24,072 nucleotides of DNA from CAZPHU01 sp964419255 (GCA_964419255.1 CAYQOU010000064.1:1-24072), one strand, 5' to 3'; positions 14,503 through 23,727 are shown, counted from the first letter of the stretch. Program-made: numbers and translations. The notes: generated by a model not told the origin, from the sequence alone.

Positions 14503-15663
14503 ATGAGAAAGTTATTCACATCGGAAAGTGTGTCACAGGGCCATCCCGATAAAGTCGCGGATCAGATTTCCGATGCCATTTTGGACGCAATGCTTGCACA
14601 GGATCCGGAATCGCGGGTGGCTTGCGAGACAATGGTCACCACCGGCCTGGTTGTTGTTGCAGGTGAAATCACCTCCAAGGCGGTGGTTGATATCCCTTCC
14701 GTGGTGCGCAAGACAGTAAAAGAGATCGGTTACACCAATCCTCATTATGGATTCGATTTTGAGAACTGCGCTGTCATGGTTTCTCTGGATAAACAGTCGC
14801 CCGATATTTCTCAGGGAGTTACCTCAGGCAAAGGGATGTATAAAGAGCAGGGAGCCGGTGATCAGGGGCTGATGTTTGGTTTTGCCTGTAACGAGACCAA
14901 AACCTATATGCCTTTGGGTATTCATCTGGCCCATCGTCTGGTTGAGGAATTGACCAGGGCACGGGAGAAAGGCCTGATCAAATATCTTCGACCGGATTCA
15001 AAATCCCAGGTTACCATAGAATACGATGGTCTCAAGCCTTTACGGGTGGATACGGTAGTCATTTCGACGCAGCATGATCCTGATGTAAAATATGCAACCA
15101 TAAAGAAAGACATGATTGAGAAAATCATAAAGAAGACTATCCCTGCAAAATATCTGGATGATAAAACAATCTATCACATAAATCCGACGGGGCGGTTTGT
15201 AGTCGGTGGTCCTAAAGGAGATTGTGGGCTGACCGGAAGAAAAATCATTGTTGACACCTATGGCGGCTACGGTGCGCATGGAGGAGGAGCGTTTTCGGGA
15301 AAAGACCCCTCCAAGGTCGACCGTAGTGCAGCGTATGCGGCGCGCTGGGTTGCCAAAAATATAGTTGCGGCGAAGCTTGCCTCACATTGTGAAGTGCAGA
15401 TCTCATACGCTATTGGTGTGGCAGAGCCCATTTCTATCAACGTGCAAAGTTACGGTACAGGCTTAATTCCTGATAATGAAATATGTGCGATTATATGCGA
15501 TGTTTTTGATCTACGGCCATCCGCGATTATCGAGAAACTTGAATTGAAGCGACCGATTTACCGGGACACCGCAAGAAATGGCCATTTCGGTAGGAATCTC
15601 AAGAATTTTACCTGGGAAAAGCTCGATATGGTAAATGCCATAAAAGAGGCTGTCAAATCCTGA
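14503..15663 (+). CDS. metK: S-adenosylmethionine synthetase
   Basis: A 386-residue methionine adenosyltransferase making S-adenosylmethionine from methionine and ATP. All three domains are present: the ATP-binding start SVSQGHPDKVADQISDA (His14, Asp16, Lys17), the hexapeptide GAGDQG with GLMFGFA, and the P-loop-like GGPKGDCGLTGRKI followed by DTYGGYGAHGGGAFSGKD. The length is typical. GAGGAGG about 5 nt upstream is a strong ribosome-binding site. The 140-bp gap from larC shows no SAM riboswitch that I recognise. A strong terminator follows. SAM is also the cosubstrate of rimO further along the window. Confidence 0.97.
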   Translation: MRKLFTSESVSQGHPDKVADQISDAILDAMLAQDPESRVACETMVTTGLVVVAGEITSKAVVDIPSVVRKTVKEIGYTNPHYGFDFENCAVMVSLDKQSPDISQGVTSGKGMYKEQGAGDQGLMFGFACNETKTYMPLGIHLAHRLVEELTRAREKGLIKYLRPDSKSQVTIEYDGLKPLRVDTVVISTQHDPDVKYATIKKDMIEKIIKKTIPAKYLDDKTIYHINPTGRFVVGGPKGDCGLTGRKIIVDTYGGYGAHGGGAFSGKDPSKVDRSAAYAARWVAKNIVAAKLASHCEVQISYAIGVAEPISINVQSYGTGLIPDNEICAIICDVFDLRPSAIIEKLELKRPIYRDTARNGHFGRNLKNFTWEKLDMVNAIKEAVKS

Positions 15664-15690
15664 TTATTTCTGTGGGACATCCAATTGGAA

Positions 15691-15722
15691 AAGGGCAGGG
15701 TAATACATTATCCTGCCTTTTT
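15691..15722 (+). terminator. Intrinsic terminator of metK
   Basis: GGCAGGGTAA (15694-15703) pairs with TTATCCTGCC (15708-15717) across a TACA loop, with one G-T wobble. The stem is flanked by AAG upstream and TTTTT downstream (15718-15722), 28 bp after the metK stop. Confidence 0.85.
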
Positions 15723-15873
15723 CATCCGGCCTGTGGGTGCTTTGGTCGATCCGGTTTGATTCCGGCCCACATGTATGCCACATATCTGTTACTGATGTCC
15801 GATCGATACTTTTTATGATCATTGGAAAATATGCATCTTTTATCGGGCGTAATAGGATTCAACGTGTATCTTG

Positions 15874-16038
15874 TACCTAAACTGAGCGGTTCTCAGTGGA
15901 TGGTTTGCTCAATGCCGTGAGGGCAGAAGGATTGAAGAAATTGCGTGGAATACCCGATGCTGTATTCCCTGAATTGCTGACATTTTTCTGCTTAAGTAAT
16001 TGAGCAAATCGCCGCGAGAGAATCGCTCAATTTAGGTA
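15874..16038 (-). mobile_element. MITE-like element, copy C
   Basis: The best-preserved copy at 165 bp, in opposite orientation to A and B. The left end TACCTAAACTGAGCGGTTCT and the reverse complement of the right end TACCTAAATTGAGCGATTCT begin terminal inverted repeats of about 40 bp. By hand, 31 of 40 positions agree, and the repeats close with TTTGCTCAAT on both sides. On the minus strand the core reads GTCAGCAATTCAGGGAAT and TTCTTCAATCC, the same order as in copy B. Both ends carry TA, which could be a TA target duplication of the IS630/Tc1-mariner kind. No open frame is present, so any mobility would need a transposase in trans. Confidence 0.75.
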
Positions 16039-16098
16039 GTATTATTCAGATGTACTTAACCGCTTGTATTATTTCCTTCTCTGCGCAGGTAATTTTAG

Positions 16099-19000
16099 AT
16101 GGTTCGCAAAACTATTTTTAGCTGGTTGTTGATCGCAGTGAGCGTTGTTAGCGCGGCTGCCTCCATTACTGTCACCGAAAACACTCCGCAGCGTCTGAGC
16201 TTTACCTTTGAGCTGGAGGATTTGCAGACCACAGTCACTCACGCCGATGGTGAAGCGGTGACGCATCTGGGATTCAGCGGGCAAAACACTGAGTTGGGGG
16301 ATGCCGGTGAGGTAATCCTTCCGGCTCAGGCCATCCACATTGGATTACCCCCTGATGTGGAAATCCGTGTACGCTTCACTGCTCTTGAAACCCGTAGCGT
16401 GCAATTGGAAGCCGCGGCAGCATCGAAGCCGGAGGGAATAGCCCAACCACATCAGCCTGTTTTTTCCGACGCATGGATATCTCAGCCTCAATACAGAAAA
16501 ATACGCGGTCTACACACCGCCAGAATGCTTATACGGCCGGTTATGGTTAATCGACATGAGCGGACAGCTCTCGTACTGGAAAAGGGTAGTTGTACAATCG
16601 AGTTTCCCGCCTCCCCACGCGGGTCAAATGTTTCGGTTCCTCAATCGGTTAAGCAGTTTCTTGATGATCTTCTGCTTAACTACTCGGTGTCCGAAGGCTG
16701 GCATGTGAAGCCGAAAAGAGGGTTGCCAAAAACAGCAGGCAGTTTATCTCTGCCACACGACCGCAATATGCTCAGCTTTACCATAGGTGATGGTCACAAT
16801 GCCATGAGAGAGGCTACGGTCGATGAAAACGGAATCGTGCGTATTGAGGGAGAGGATATTTTACGGGCCTTTCCCGGAAACGTCCAGTTCGAGCACCTTA
16901 CTCTTTATGCGGGAGCAAAACATGCGCTCTCCGATACTGTTCCTGCCGCTGACAGCATACCTGCCGGAATACAGAAAATTCCGGTTATCGTGCACGATCT
17001 AAATAGCAACGGAAGAGTAGATAATGGTGATTATCTGATTGCATACGTCTCGGGAACATCTGACTGGGTCTTCGATCGCGACAAACAGGTGTGGGAGTTT
17101 AAGACAAATCCTTATGATGATTATCGCACGTATTGGCTTAGTCTAAACAAGCAATCGCATAATATGAAAAGATATGATCCTGATATAATACAGGCCGATG
17201 ATACCGTCGATTATTTCGAGAACCATATCATGTACAAAAACAGTACGAAACTCACAAGTGAATATGAAGATAATGGTATAGCAGATGTATGGTTAACGGA
17301 TATCCTTACCAGTACAAATAGCACCTATTCTTTCGATGTCGGTCTCCCAAACGCAACCCAGCGAGATTCGTCCGCATTCTTAAAGATTCACACCCGCTCA
17401 AGATCCGGAGGCAGGGAGTATGTTAGCTGGAATGGTAGTCCCTTTTGCGACAGTTGTCGTAATGTAAACCAATGGCGTGAGATAACCGACTGGAGCGGGC
17501 GCCGTTTTCAGATTAGTTTCGAGGGGGGGGCAAACAATTATCTTGAATTTGAAGCGATAGAGGTTAAATACCAGCGATCTCTTTCAATGGATGGACTGCA
17601 GAAACTCCTTATTTATTCTCTTCCGGGAACCGGTACCATTGCCTACCGTGTGCATGATCTTCCTTCGCAGGAATGTATCCTTCTGCGTATAGATGAGCAG
17701 GAAGGTTCAACCACTATGATTGCACGTATACCGGAAGATCAAAACGAGTATACTTTCGTGGATTCGGCCGGCAATGGTACCCGATATTTTATTGCCGCAT
17801 TGGGTGCTGTTGAATCGGTCAATGCATCCGTATATACTCCCGGCAGCCAATCTCGTTACCTGATCGAAAATACGAGAGCTGTTGGTGTGGAAGGCGATTA
17901 TCTGGTTATCGCTCCCGATGATTTGGTTGAACAGAGTATAAGACTGGTGCGGCATAAAGAGACCCTGGACCGTTTTCAGGCTCCACGAGTAGTTCGCATC
18001 GAGGCTATATACCGTGATTTTTCCGGTGGTACGAAAGATATTACGGCTATTCGTAATTTCCTTGTCCATGCCGCTAATTCCTGGAGCAGTCCACCGGAAT
18101 ATGTCGTACTCATGGGAAATGGAAATTACGATTATAGAGGCTTTGGACATGAGTCAGAAAGAAACTTGATACCTGCCGCCATATTTGACCGTTTCTGTTT
18201 GGATGATTACTTCAGCTATCTGGATGAGGGGGAGACTCCTAAAGCCGGCAGCTCCGCGCCCGATCTTTTCCTGGGACGTATAACGGCAAACGATGCAACG
18301 GAGGCAGGTAATGTCGTCGACAAGATAATCGAAATGGAAGGTCCGGATGCTGATTTCGGTGCCTGGCGGGGGGCCATGCTGCTGGTTGCCGATGATGATA
18401 TGGTGGGGACGAAAGATGACCCTATAAGTACCAATAAGCCTCACCACATCTCATCTGAAAGAGTGGCTCAAGTGGTTGCCGATAACCTTCCGTCAATTGA
18501 CATTCGCAAATTATACCTTTTCGAGTATCCGTTTGATGATTTTTATGAGAAACCTGAAGCCGGGCGCGCTCTTATCAATGAGATAAACAGCGGTGTCGGC
18601 ATGGTTAATTATTTCGGGCATGGTGGTCGGACTGTCTGGACAGATGAACACATCTTCAGAAACGAGAACATCGCTAATCTTACCAACAGCAAACGGTATC
18701 CGATTGTTACCTCTTTCAGCTGTAATGTAGGTGAGTTCGATCGCCCGCGGGAGGATTGTCTCTCAGGGGCATTAGTAAAAGCACCCGGTGGGGGTGCAAT
18801 AGCCGCGGTTTCCAGCGCGCGTAAAGCGTATGCCCAACCAAACGAGAATCTTGCTCAGATTTTTTATGACTATTTGACTCGACCGGGAGATGCGCATTCT
18901 GTCGGTCAGGCATATGCCCTTGCCAAATCAGGCATCCACGACAGTAATCAGAAATCGTATAGTCTTCTTGGCGATCCATCCATCAGGATGGTTAAAATAA

Positions 19001-20142
19001 CTGATTCGGTTGAGATTTCCCTTGTTGACGACAACGGGGATCCACTCGACAGCCTGATGGCTAATCAGACGTTTAAGATACGTGGAAAGATCATCAATGA
19101 CGGTGAGCTAAACAGCTCATACGGAACGAATGAGGATTCTATCCGACTGGCCTTTCATTATCCGGGACGGGACAGTGTGACAAGAAAGGATGGAATAAAT
19201 AAATCGGTCTACTATCCTCTTCCGGGAGCCTTACAATCAGCTTACAAAGCCAAAGTCGTCGGGGGGCAGTTTGAGCAATCCGTCACCTTTTGTAACAACA
19301 TAGATGTGCCTTCCGTCTTGCGGTTGCGTGCGTATGCCTGGGGTGGTGAAGATATCGCAATGGGAGTTAAGGACAGCATCGTTATCAGTGGTACCGCCGC
19401 CAGTGAAATCACAGATACGATTGGCCCGATCATTACGGTTTCACCGGAATATGAAGATTCCAGATTAGATGGTAATGTGGGGTTTACCGATAAAATCATG
19501 GTGATGGTTCCTGTTGGATTCCAGATAGACATCCAGGATGAAAGCCCAATCGATTGTGAGAACCAGGATCCTGATGAAGGGATTACTTTGGAAATCATCG
19601 GGGCGACAAAAAAGATTGAGAAGCATAGTATCAATCATAAGTTCCAGCCATCGGAAGACAACCGAAGCGGATCTGTTGAGATCGCATACGGTGCCAATGA
19701 ATTGAAGAAGGGGACCTATGATATGACTATAACTGCGCGGGACTGTTGGGGAAACATGTCCAAAAGGACAATAGTGCTTGAGGTTACAGATGAAAAAGAA
19801 TTTAAAATGGGACCCGTTTTCAACTATCCCAATCCTGTGCGTATGGGAGAAAGCACCCGTTTCTTCTTCCATCAGAGCAATTCGCATGCAAATATAGACA
19901 ATTCCTATCGTTGGCGAGGTGATGTCATTGCAACGATAAAGATCTATACGCTCTCAGGAAAACTGATCAGGATAATACGCGATCCCGAAAACGGCTATGT
20001 CTGGGATCTGAGGGACGAGGTGGGCAATATGCTGACGCCGAATACCTATCTTTATCAGATCACAACCGATGTGGAGATGCCTGAGTTTTCAAAGACCGAG
20101 AAAAGCCCGGTTCATAAGCTGGTCGTTCATCCGCCGCGATGA
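16099..20142 (+). CDS. Gingipain-family (C25) cysteine protease, PorU-like, with FlgD/T9SS-like C-terminal domain
   Basis: A 1347-residue exported protein. Residues 1-21 form a signal peptide (cleavage near SAAA). A long N-terminal region follows with a calcium-loop-like DLNSNGRVDNGD. The caspase-like C25 domain spans about 600-970, with catalytic His841 in NYFGHGG and Cys875 in SFSCNVGEFD. It continues with GGGAIAAVSSARKAYAQPNE and SYSLLGDPSIRM, the layout of PorU, the sortase-like protease of type IX secretion. Ig-like beta domains follow. The C-terminal ~100 residues (FNYPNPVRMGEST, IKIYTLSGKLIRI, TPNTYLYQI) match the FlgD-Ig/T9SS tail type. It may process or anchor secreted proteins, or be cargo itself; the sequence does not decide. 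Start ATG 16099 has only a weak AGG upstream. Confidence 0.87.
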   Translation: MVRKTIFSWLLIAVSVVSAAASITVTENTPQRLSFTFELEDLQTTVTHADGEAVTHLGFSGQNTELGDAGEVILPAQAIHIGLPPDVEIRVRFTALETRSVQLEAAAASKPEGIAQPHQPVFSDAWISQPQYRKIRGLHTARMLIRPVMVNRHERTALVLEKGSCTIEFPASPRGSNVSVPQSVKQFLDDLLLNYSVSEGWHVKPKRGLPKTAGSLSLPHDRNMLSFTIGDGHNAMREATVDENGIVRIEGEDILRAFPGNVQFEHLTLYAGAKHALSDTVPAADSIPAGIQKIPVIVHDLNSNGRVDNGDYLIAYVSGTSDWVFDRDKQVWEFKTNPYDDYRTYWLSLNKQSHNMKRYDPDIIQADDTVDYFENHIMYKNSTKLTSEYEDNGIADVWLTDILTSTNSTYSFDVGLPNATQRDSSAFLKIHTRSRSGGREYVSWNGSPFCDSCRNVNQWREITDWSGRRFQISFEGGANNYLEFEAIEVKYQRSLSMDGLQKLLIYSLPGTGTIAYRVHDLPSQECILLRIDEQEGSTTMIARIPEDQNEYTFVDSAGNGTRYFIAALGAVESVNASVYTPGSQSRYLIENTRAVGVEGDYLVIAPDDLVEQSIRLVRHKETLDRFQAPRVVRIEAIYRDFSGGTKDITAIRNFLVHAANSWSSPPEYVVLMGNGNYDYRGFGHESERNLIPAAIFDRFCLDDYFSYLDEGETPKAGSSAPDLFLGRITANDATEAGNVVDKIIEMEGPDADFGAWRGAMLLVADDDMVGTKDDPISTNKPHHISSERVAQVVADNLPSIDIRKLYLFEYPFDDFYEKPEAGRALINEINSGVGMVNYFGHGGRTVWTDEHIFRNENIANLTNSKRYPIVTSFSCNVGEFDRPREDCLSGALVKAPGGGAIAAVSSARKAYAQPNENLAQIFYDYLTRPGDAHSVGQAYALAKSGIHDSNQKSYSLLGDPSIRMVKITDSVEISLVDDNGDPLDSLMANQTFKIRGKIINDGELNSSYGTNEDSIRLAFHYPGRDSVTRKDGINKSVYYPLPGALQSAYKAKVVGGQFEQSVTFCNNIDVPSVLRLRAYAWGGEDIAMGVKDSIVISGTAASEITDTIGPIITVSPEYEDSRLDGNVGFTDKIMVMVPVGFQIDIQDESPIDCENQDPDEGITLEIIGATKKIEKHSINHKFQPSEDNRSGSVEIAYGANELKKGTYDMTITARDCWGNMSKRTIVLEVTDEKEFKMGPVFNYPNPVRMGESTRFFFHQSNSHANIDNSYRWRGDVIATIKIYTLSGKLIRIIRDPENGYVWDLRDEVGNMLTPNTYLYQITTDVEMPEFSKTEKSPVHKLVVHPPR

Positions 20143-20230
20143 TTGATTGTCACTCGCACGATATTTTTAATCCGAATCCAGCGATTGACCATTTAGACAG
20201 GCGTAGGGGGATGGTTCTTAAATCTTGAGC

Positions 20231-20815
20231 TTATCTTTTCCTGTCGGGCCCTAGTTTGTCCCGAAAAAGTTTCTCCAGAATGTGCACGATCTCTTCAGGT
20301 GTATAAAGATGGTTATCCTGTGACTCGTGAGAAGATAGTTCCTCTTCCATGACATCCATTGTGCGTGCGATAAGCTGCAGGCGGCTGTCCAGCACCTCCT
20401 GTTTTTGTGTGTCCCAGTATCCACCCTCGTCGACCACTTCAAGATCGGGTAAGTAGTTTTTCTTAAGGTATCGCAAAAGCCCGCATATCCACATATGGGT
20501 CTGTGGAGGTGCAAATTGCGTTTTTATGGAAATCCAGCTGTGGTGAGTCTTACCGGGATTAAGGGCAAGTATCCTGGGGTCCACCAGTTCGCCATCCTGG
20601 TTGCTGAAAAAGAAAAGCGGCTCACAATGGGTATGCGGCATAAGTGATATGCCCGAGATGTTAAAATCTCTTGCCAGCGAGGCGAATCCATCCGAGCTCT
20701 TCTCGGTTGACCATTGCCACTGCATGCTTTGCGCAATATCTTGAAGTTCAGTGGTTAAGGAGGATAACTGCGAAAGGTCACTCAGTGTGCCACGATAATG
20801 GATGGTTATGCCCAT
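20231..20815 (-). CDS. Conserved-looking protein of unknown function, 194 residues
   Basis: I do not recognise this protein. It begins MGITIHYRGTLSD and has no signal peptide or membrane segment. Visible features are a Trp-rich stretch (MQWQW, residues 31-35), an SLMPHTHCEPLFFFS segment with two His, one Cys and a Glu that could bind a metal or form a pocket, KTHHSW, and an acidic Gln-rich C-terminal helix ending in a basic DRKR tail. It is probably cytoplasmic and mixed alpha/beta. GGGAG (plus-strand 20824-20828) lies 8 nt from the start, which supports translation. The solo MITE end D lies just upstream. It stands alone between the C25 gene (convergent) and obg (same strand). Confidence 0.75.
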   Translation of the reverse strand: MGITIHYRGTLSDLSQLSSLTTELQDIAQSMQWQWSTEKSSDGFASLARDFNISGISLMPHTHCEPLFFFSNQDGELVDPRILALNPGKTHHSWISIKTQFAPPQTHMWICGLLRYLKKNYLPDLEVVDEGGYWDTQKQEVLDSRLQLIARTMDVMEEELSSHESQDNHLYTPEEIVHILEKLFRDKLGPDRKR

Positions 20816-20841
20816 GTTTACTGCTCCCGTGAATGTTTCTG

Positions 20842-20887
20842 TATCCTGAATGAGCGGTTCTAAGCGGATGAGTCGCGCAATTTAGAT
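20842..20887. repeat. Solo end of the MITE-like family (copy D)
   Basis: TGAGCGGTTCTAAGCGGATG (20851-20870) followed by AGTCGCGCAATTTAG matches the right terminal repeat of copies A and B: TTGAGCGGTTCTGA with GAGTCGCACA in A, and AAGCGGATGAGTGGAGCAATT in B. The core and second end are absent, so it is a fragment, or a minimal element with weakly complementary tips (CTGAAT versus CTAAAT). It lies in the 5' region of the 194-residue gene. Confidence 0.6.
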
Positions 20888-20987
20888 GTAAATATAATTT
20901 GCAAAAACTGGTCCATGGGGAACAAGTCATCTTTGGCCGAGGATGACAACGCCGGAATCGGTATTTTGGTTATTCGGTCTACCTCGT

Positions 20988-21956
20988 CTACTCAGCGTGA
21001 GTGTCCAGCAACCCTTTAAACGCACGTAGAACCTTCTGAACACCTTCTCCGGTAACCGCAGATATGCTAAACCATCCTTCCGGGCAGTCGGCACAGTTTT
21101 CCGCGGTAATGTCATTTTTGGTGAGAATGAAGCATTTGGGTTTCTCCGCAAGAAGGGGGCTGTACAGAGTAAGCTCATTAAGCAGCTGCTGTGCATCTGA
21201 CAGGGGATCTTCAGCAGTCGATTCGACCATGATAGCCAGCACTCGTGTGCGCTCGATATGTTTGAGAAACTGTATACCCAAACCTTTCCCTTCGTGTGAT
21301 CCCTCTATGAGTCCGGGGATATCCGCAACCACAAAGGTATCGTAGTCATTTATCCTGACGATGCCCAGATTAGGAGCAGTCGTGGTAAACGGATAATCTG
21401 CGATCTTGGGATGAGCACGCGAAATTCGCGAAAGAAACGTCGATTTACCTGCATTGGGACGCCCCACCAGCCCGACATCGGCCAGTACTTTCAACACCAT
21501 GCGAAGTTTGCGGGATTCACCAGGCTTTCCTGCCTCACAACGTTCCGGATTGGGGTTGCGTGGATTGGCTAAAACGAAATTTCCTCTTCCTCCTCGTCCT
21601 CCGCGGGCAATGATGTGTTTCTTGCCCTCATGGATGCAATCCAAAAGGATCTCATCAGTTTCGGCATCCTGAATAATCGTGCCTAATGGTACGGGAAGGA
21701 TAATATCACCACCGCTTCTTCCGGTTTTCTGCGAACCCTGTCCGTGTGCACCCCGCTCGGCCTTATATGAGCGATGGTAGGCAACATCCTGCAGGGTATG
21801 CAGCTGAGAAGAAACCTCGACGATCACATGACCGCCCCGACCGCCACTTCCACCACTGGGACGCCCTTTGGGAATATACTTCTGCCGATCATGGGCGTAA
21901 CAGCCGTTACCCCCATCCCCGGCCTTAACGCGAATGACCGTTTCATCAATAAACAT
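20988..21956 (-). CDS. obg: Obg/CgtA GTPase
   Basis: A 322-residue Obg-family GTPase acting in 50S ribosome assembly and stress control. The glycine-rich Obg fold occupies about 1-158 (KAGDGGNGC, RPSGGSGGRGG, ARGGRGGRGN). The G domain follows, with GRPNAGKST (G1), a TTT switch I in YPFTTTAPNLG, DIPGLIEGS (G3), TKND (G4) and SAVTGEG (G5). There is no OCT C-terminal domain, as in many short Obg proteins. It lies 30 bp after the FmdB-like gene and is probably cotranscribed with it. The ribosome-binding site before the start is weak (GAG about 12 nt away). Confidence 0.95.
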   Translation of the reverse strand: MFIDETVIRVKAGDGGNGCYAHDRQKYIPKGRPSGGSGGRGGHVIVEVSSQLHTLQDVAYHRSYKAERGAHGQGSQKTGRSGGDIILPVPLGTIIQDAETDEILLDCIHEGKKHIIARGGRGGRGNFVLANPRNPNPERCEAGKPGESRKLRMVLKVLADVGLVGRPNAGKSTFLSRISRAHPKIADYPFTTTAPNLGIVRINDYDTFVVADIPGLIEGSHEGKGLGIQFLKHIERTRVLAIMVESTAEDPLSDAQQLLNELTLYSPLLAEKPKCFILTKNDITAENCADCPEGWFSISAVTGEGVQKVLRAFKGLLDTHAE

Positions 21957-21986
21957 ATAATTTAAATACTCGTAGATTTGCCCTGA

Positions 21987-22274
21987 TCAATCGGATGATG
22001 ATGACGAACTTTTACCGGAAGATGAATCACTACTCTTTGAACCACCTGATTTGCCGGAATCTGCATTTTTCGCCTTTTTGTATGAATCGGAACGGTAATC
22101 GGTTATGTAAAAACCGCTTCCTTTGAACAGAAAACCGGCACCGGGAGAAAGAAGGCGGTGAACCGTGCCGCCGCAGGATTCATCGATGCATTTGGTTAAA
22201 GGATCCGCGGTGATGCTTTGAAACTCTTCAAAAATCTTTCCGCATTTTTCACACTCATACTCATAGGTCGGCAT
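21987..22274 (-). CDS. FmdB-family zinc-ribbon protein
   Basis: A 95-residue small regulator-like protein. The N-terminal zinc ribbon MPTYEYECEKCGKIFEEFQS has Cys8 and Cys11, paired with Cys29 and Cys34 in KCIDESCGG. The typical LLSPGAGFLFKGSGFYITDY follows, then a Ser/Lys-rich disordered tail ending in a run of Ser and Asp. The family (FmdB/CxxC-CxxC SSSS) is widespread; its role is uncertain, with transcriptional regulation suggested for some members. AAAGGAG lies 9 nt upstream of the ATG. It sits between rimO and obg on the same strand. Confidence 0.93.
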   Translation of the reverse strand: MPTYEYECEKCGKIFEEFQSITADPLTKCIDESCGGTVHRLLSPGAGFLFKGSGFYITDYRSDSYKKAKNADSGKSGGSKSSDSSSGKSSSSSSD

Positions 22275-22346
22275 TTTATCACACTCCTTTTAAATACCTG
22301 AAAACCTATCTAAAATAATACCCGACTCATGGGTTTTTCTATAGCT

Positions 22347-23633
22347 TCATTCGATTCTGCCAAACATGTCGTAATCGGATGTATCAATAACCTTGACGGG
22401 AACAATCCGGCCGGGCTCCACATTACCGTCGACAATCAGGACTCTTCCATCTACCTCCGGAGCATCCCACTGAGTGCGTCCCTCAAAATTAAAATCAGGA
22501 TTGTCGGATATATCATCCACTATTACGGGTAGTGTAGTGCCAATATGCTGCTCCAGAATGTCGCTGCTGATCGTGCGTTGGATATCCATCAGCTCCTCAC
22601 ATCTGGCCATGGCCGTGGATGTCCGCGGGCGTGGCCGCATCTCGGCAGCCGGTGTGCCTTCCTCTGGAGAGAAGGGAAACACGCCAACCTTATCGAATCG
22701 GGCCCACTGAATGAACCGCAGCAGCTGTCGGAAATCTTTATCAGATTCTCCCGGAAATCCGAGGATAAAGGAGCTTCTGATCCCGGCATCCGAAACCGTG
22801 CAGCGAATTCTTTCGATCAGCTTGTAGATCTCGGCACTTCCCGGTCTTCTGCCCATCGCTTTCAGTACACTATCGGAGATGTGCTGCAGAGGAATATCAA
22901 AATAGGAGCACACTCTTTTTTCCGATCCCACCAGGCGCAATAACTCATCCGATACCCACTGCGGATGAAGGTACATCATGCGGATCCAGGGAAAAGAGGT
23001 CTTTTGAAGTATCATCTCAACAAGGGCTACAAGAGACGATTTCCTGTCTTTGCCGTACCCGGTGGTGTCCTGTGAGACCAGTATCAGTTCCTGTATGCCC
23101 CGGGATTCCAGCCATTGGGCCTCGGCAATAAGCTGATCAGCCGGGCGGCTGCGGAAATTCCCTCTTATGGAAGGAATCGCGCAAAAGGCACAGCGATGAG
23201 AACAGCCTTCGGATATCTTGAGATACTGTGAAAATGGTAAGCCGGTCAGCTTTCTTTCGAATGAAAGACTCAGTGCTGTTTCGAAATATTCATTGAGTTT
23301 CTGCAGCCAGTCGTCAGTACCTACCCAAAGGTCTACTTCCGGAAACTGGTTCTTAACCTCCGTGCGATATCGTTGCGAAAAACAGCCGGCAACCACGAGT
23401 ACTTCACATCTGCCGTTTTCTTTAAAGGTTGCCATTTGAAGAATGTTTTCAATCGCCTCTTCCTTGGCTTCCTGAATAAATGCGCAGGTGTTTACAACAA
23501 TGATTTCAGCTGCGGCCGGGTCATCTGTAACTGCAAAGCCGGCTTTCTCAAGGTGGGCGGCAATGTATTCTCCATCGACAATGTTTTTGCTGCACCCCAG
23601 GTTAATAAGTGCAATGGAACGTCTGTTGTTCAT
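22347..23633 (-). CDS. rimO: Ribosomal protein S12 methylthiotransferase RimO
   Basis: A 428-residue radical SAM methylthiotransferase that adds a methylthio group to the conserved aspartate of ribosomal protein S12. The N-terminal UPF0004 domain has its three cluster ligands Cys14 (NLGCSKN), Cys50 (VNTCAF) and Cys84 (AGCFSQ). The radical SAM cluster motif CSHRCAFC gives Cys144, Cys148 and Cys151. IPSIRGNFRSR and DIPLQHISD are typical of RimO rather than MiaB. A C-terminal TRAM domain (about 360-428) binds the substrate. Length is normal. Upstream of ATG 23633 there is an A-rich run and no clear ribosome-binding site. It is probably the first gene of a rimO-fmdB-obg unit. Confidence 0.95.
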   Translation of the reverse strand: MNNRRSIALINLGCSKNIVDGEYIAAHLEKAGFAVTDDPAAAEIIVVNTCAFIQEAKEEAIENILQMATFKENGRCEVLVVAGCFSQRYRTEVKNQFPEVDLWVGTDDWLQKLNEYFETALSLSFERKLTGLPFSQYLKISEGCSHRCAFCAIPSIRGNFRSRPADQLIAEAQWLESRGIQELILVSQDTTGYGKDRKSSLVALVEMILQKTSFPWIRMMYLHPQWVSDELLRLVGSEKRVCSYFDIPLQHISDSVLKAMGRRPGSAEIYKLIERIRCTVSDAGIRSSFILGFPGESDKDFRQLLRFIQWARFDKVGVFPFSPEEGTPAAEMRPRPRTSTAMARCEELMDIQRTISSDILEQHIGTTLPVIVDDISDNPDFNFEGRTQWDAPEVDGRVLIVDGNVEPGRIVPVKVIDTSDYDMFGRIE

Positions 23634-23666
23634 GTTTTTTTTTGATATCCGATAGAATAAGTAATT

Positions 23667-23701
23667 AAAAAAGGGAGGCTACCCGAAGCGGATAACCTCC
23701 C
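23667..23701 (-). terminator. Intrinsic terminator of the gene at the right edge
   Basis: On the minus strand GGGAGG pairs with CCTCCC (plus 23696-23701 and 23673-23678). Inner TA/TA and CCG/CGG pairs flank two single mismatches, and six T residues follow (A run at 23667-23672). It lies 26 bp past the stop of the partial gene and separates it from rimO. Confidence 0.8.
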
Positions 23702-23727
23702 ATTGGTCTTATCACAAAGCCGGGTAT

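Noticed and set aside
20143..20230. Further MITE copy between the C25 gene and the 194-residue gene
   Set aside because: Only short words (CGCACGAT, GCGATTGACC) resemble the family core and no terminal repeat is present.
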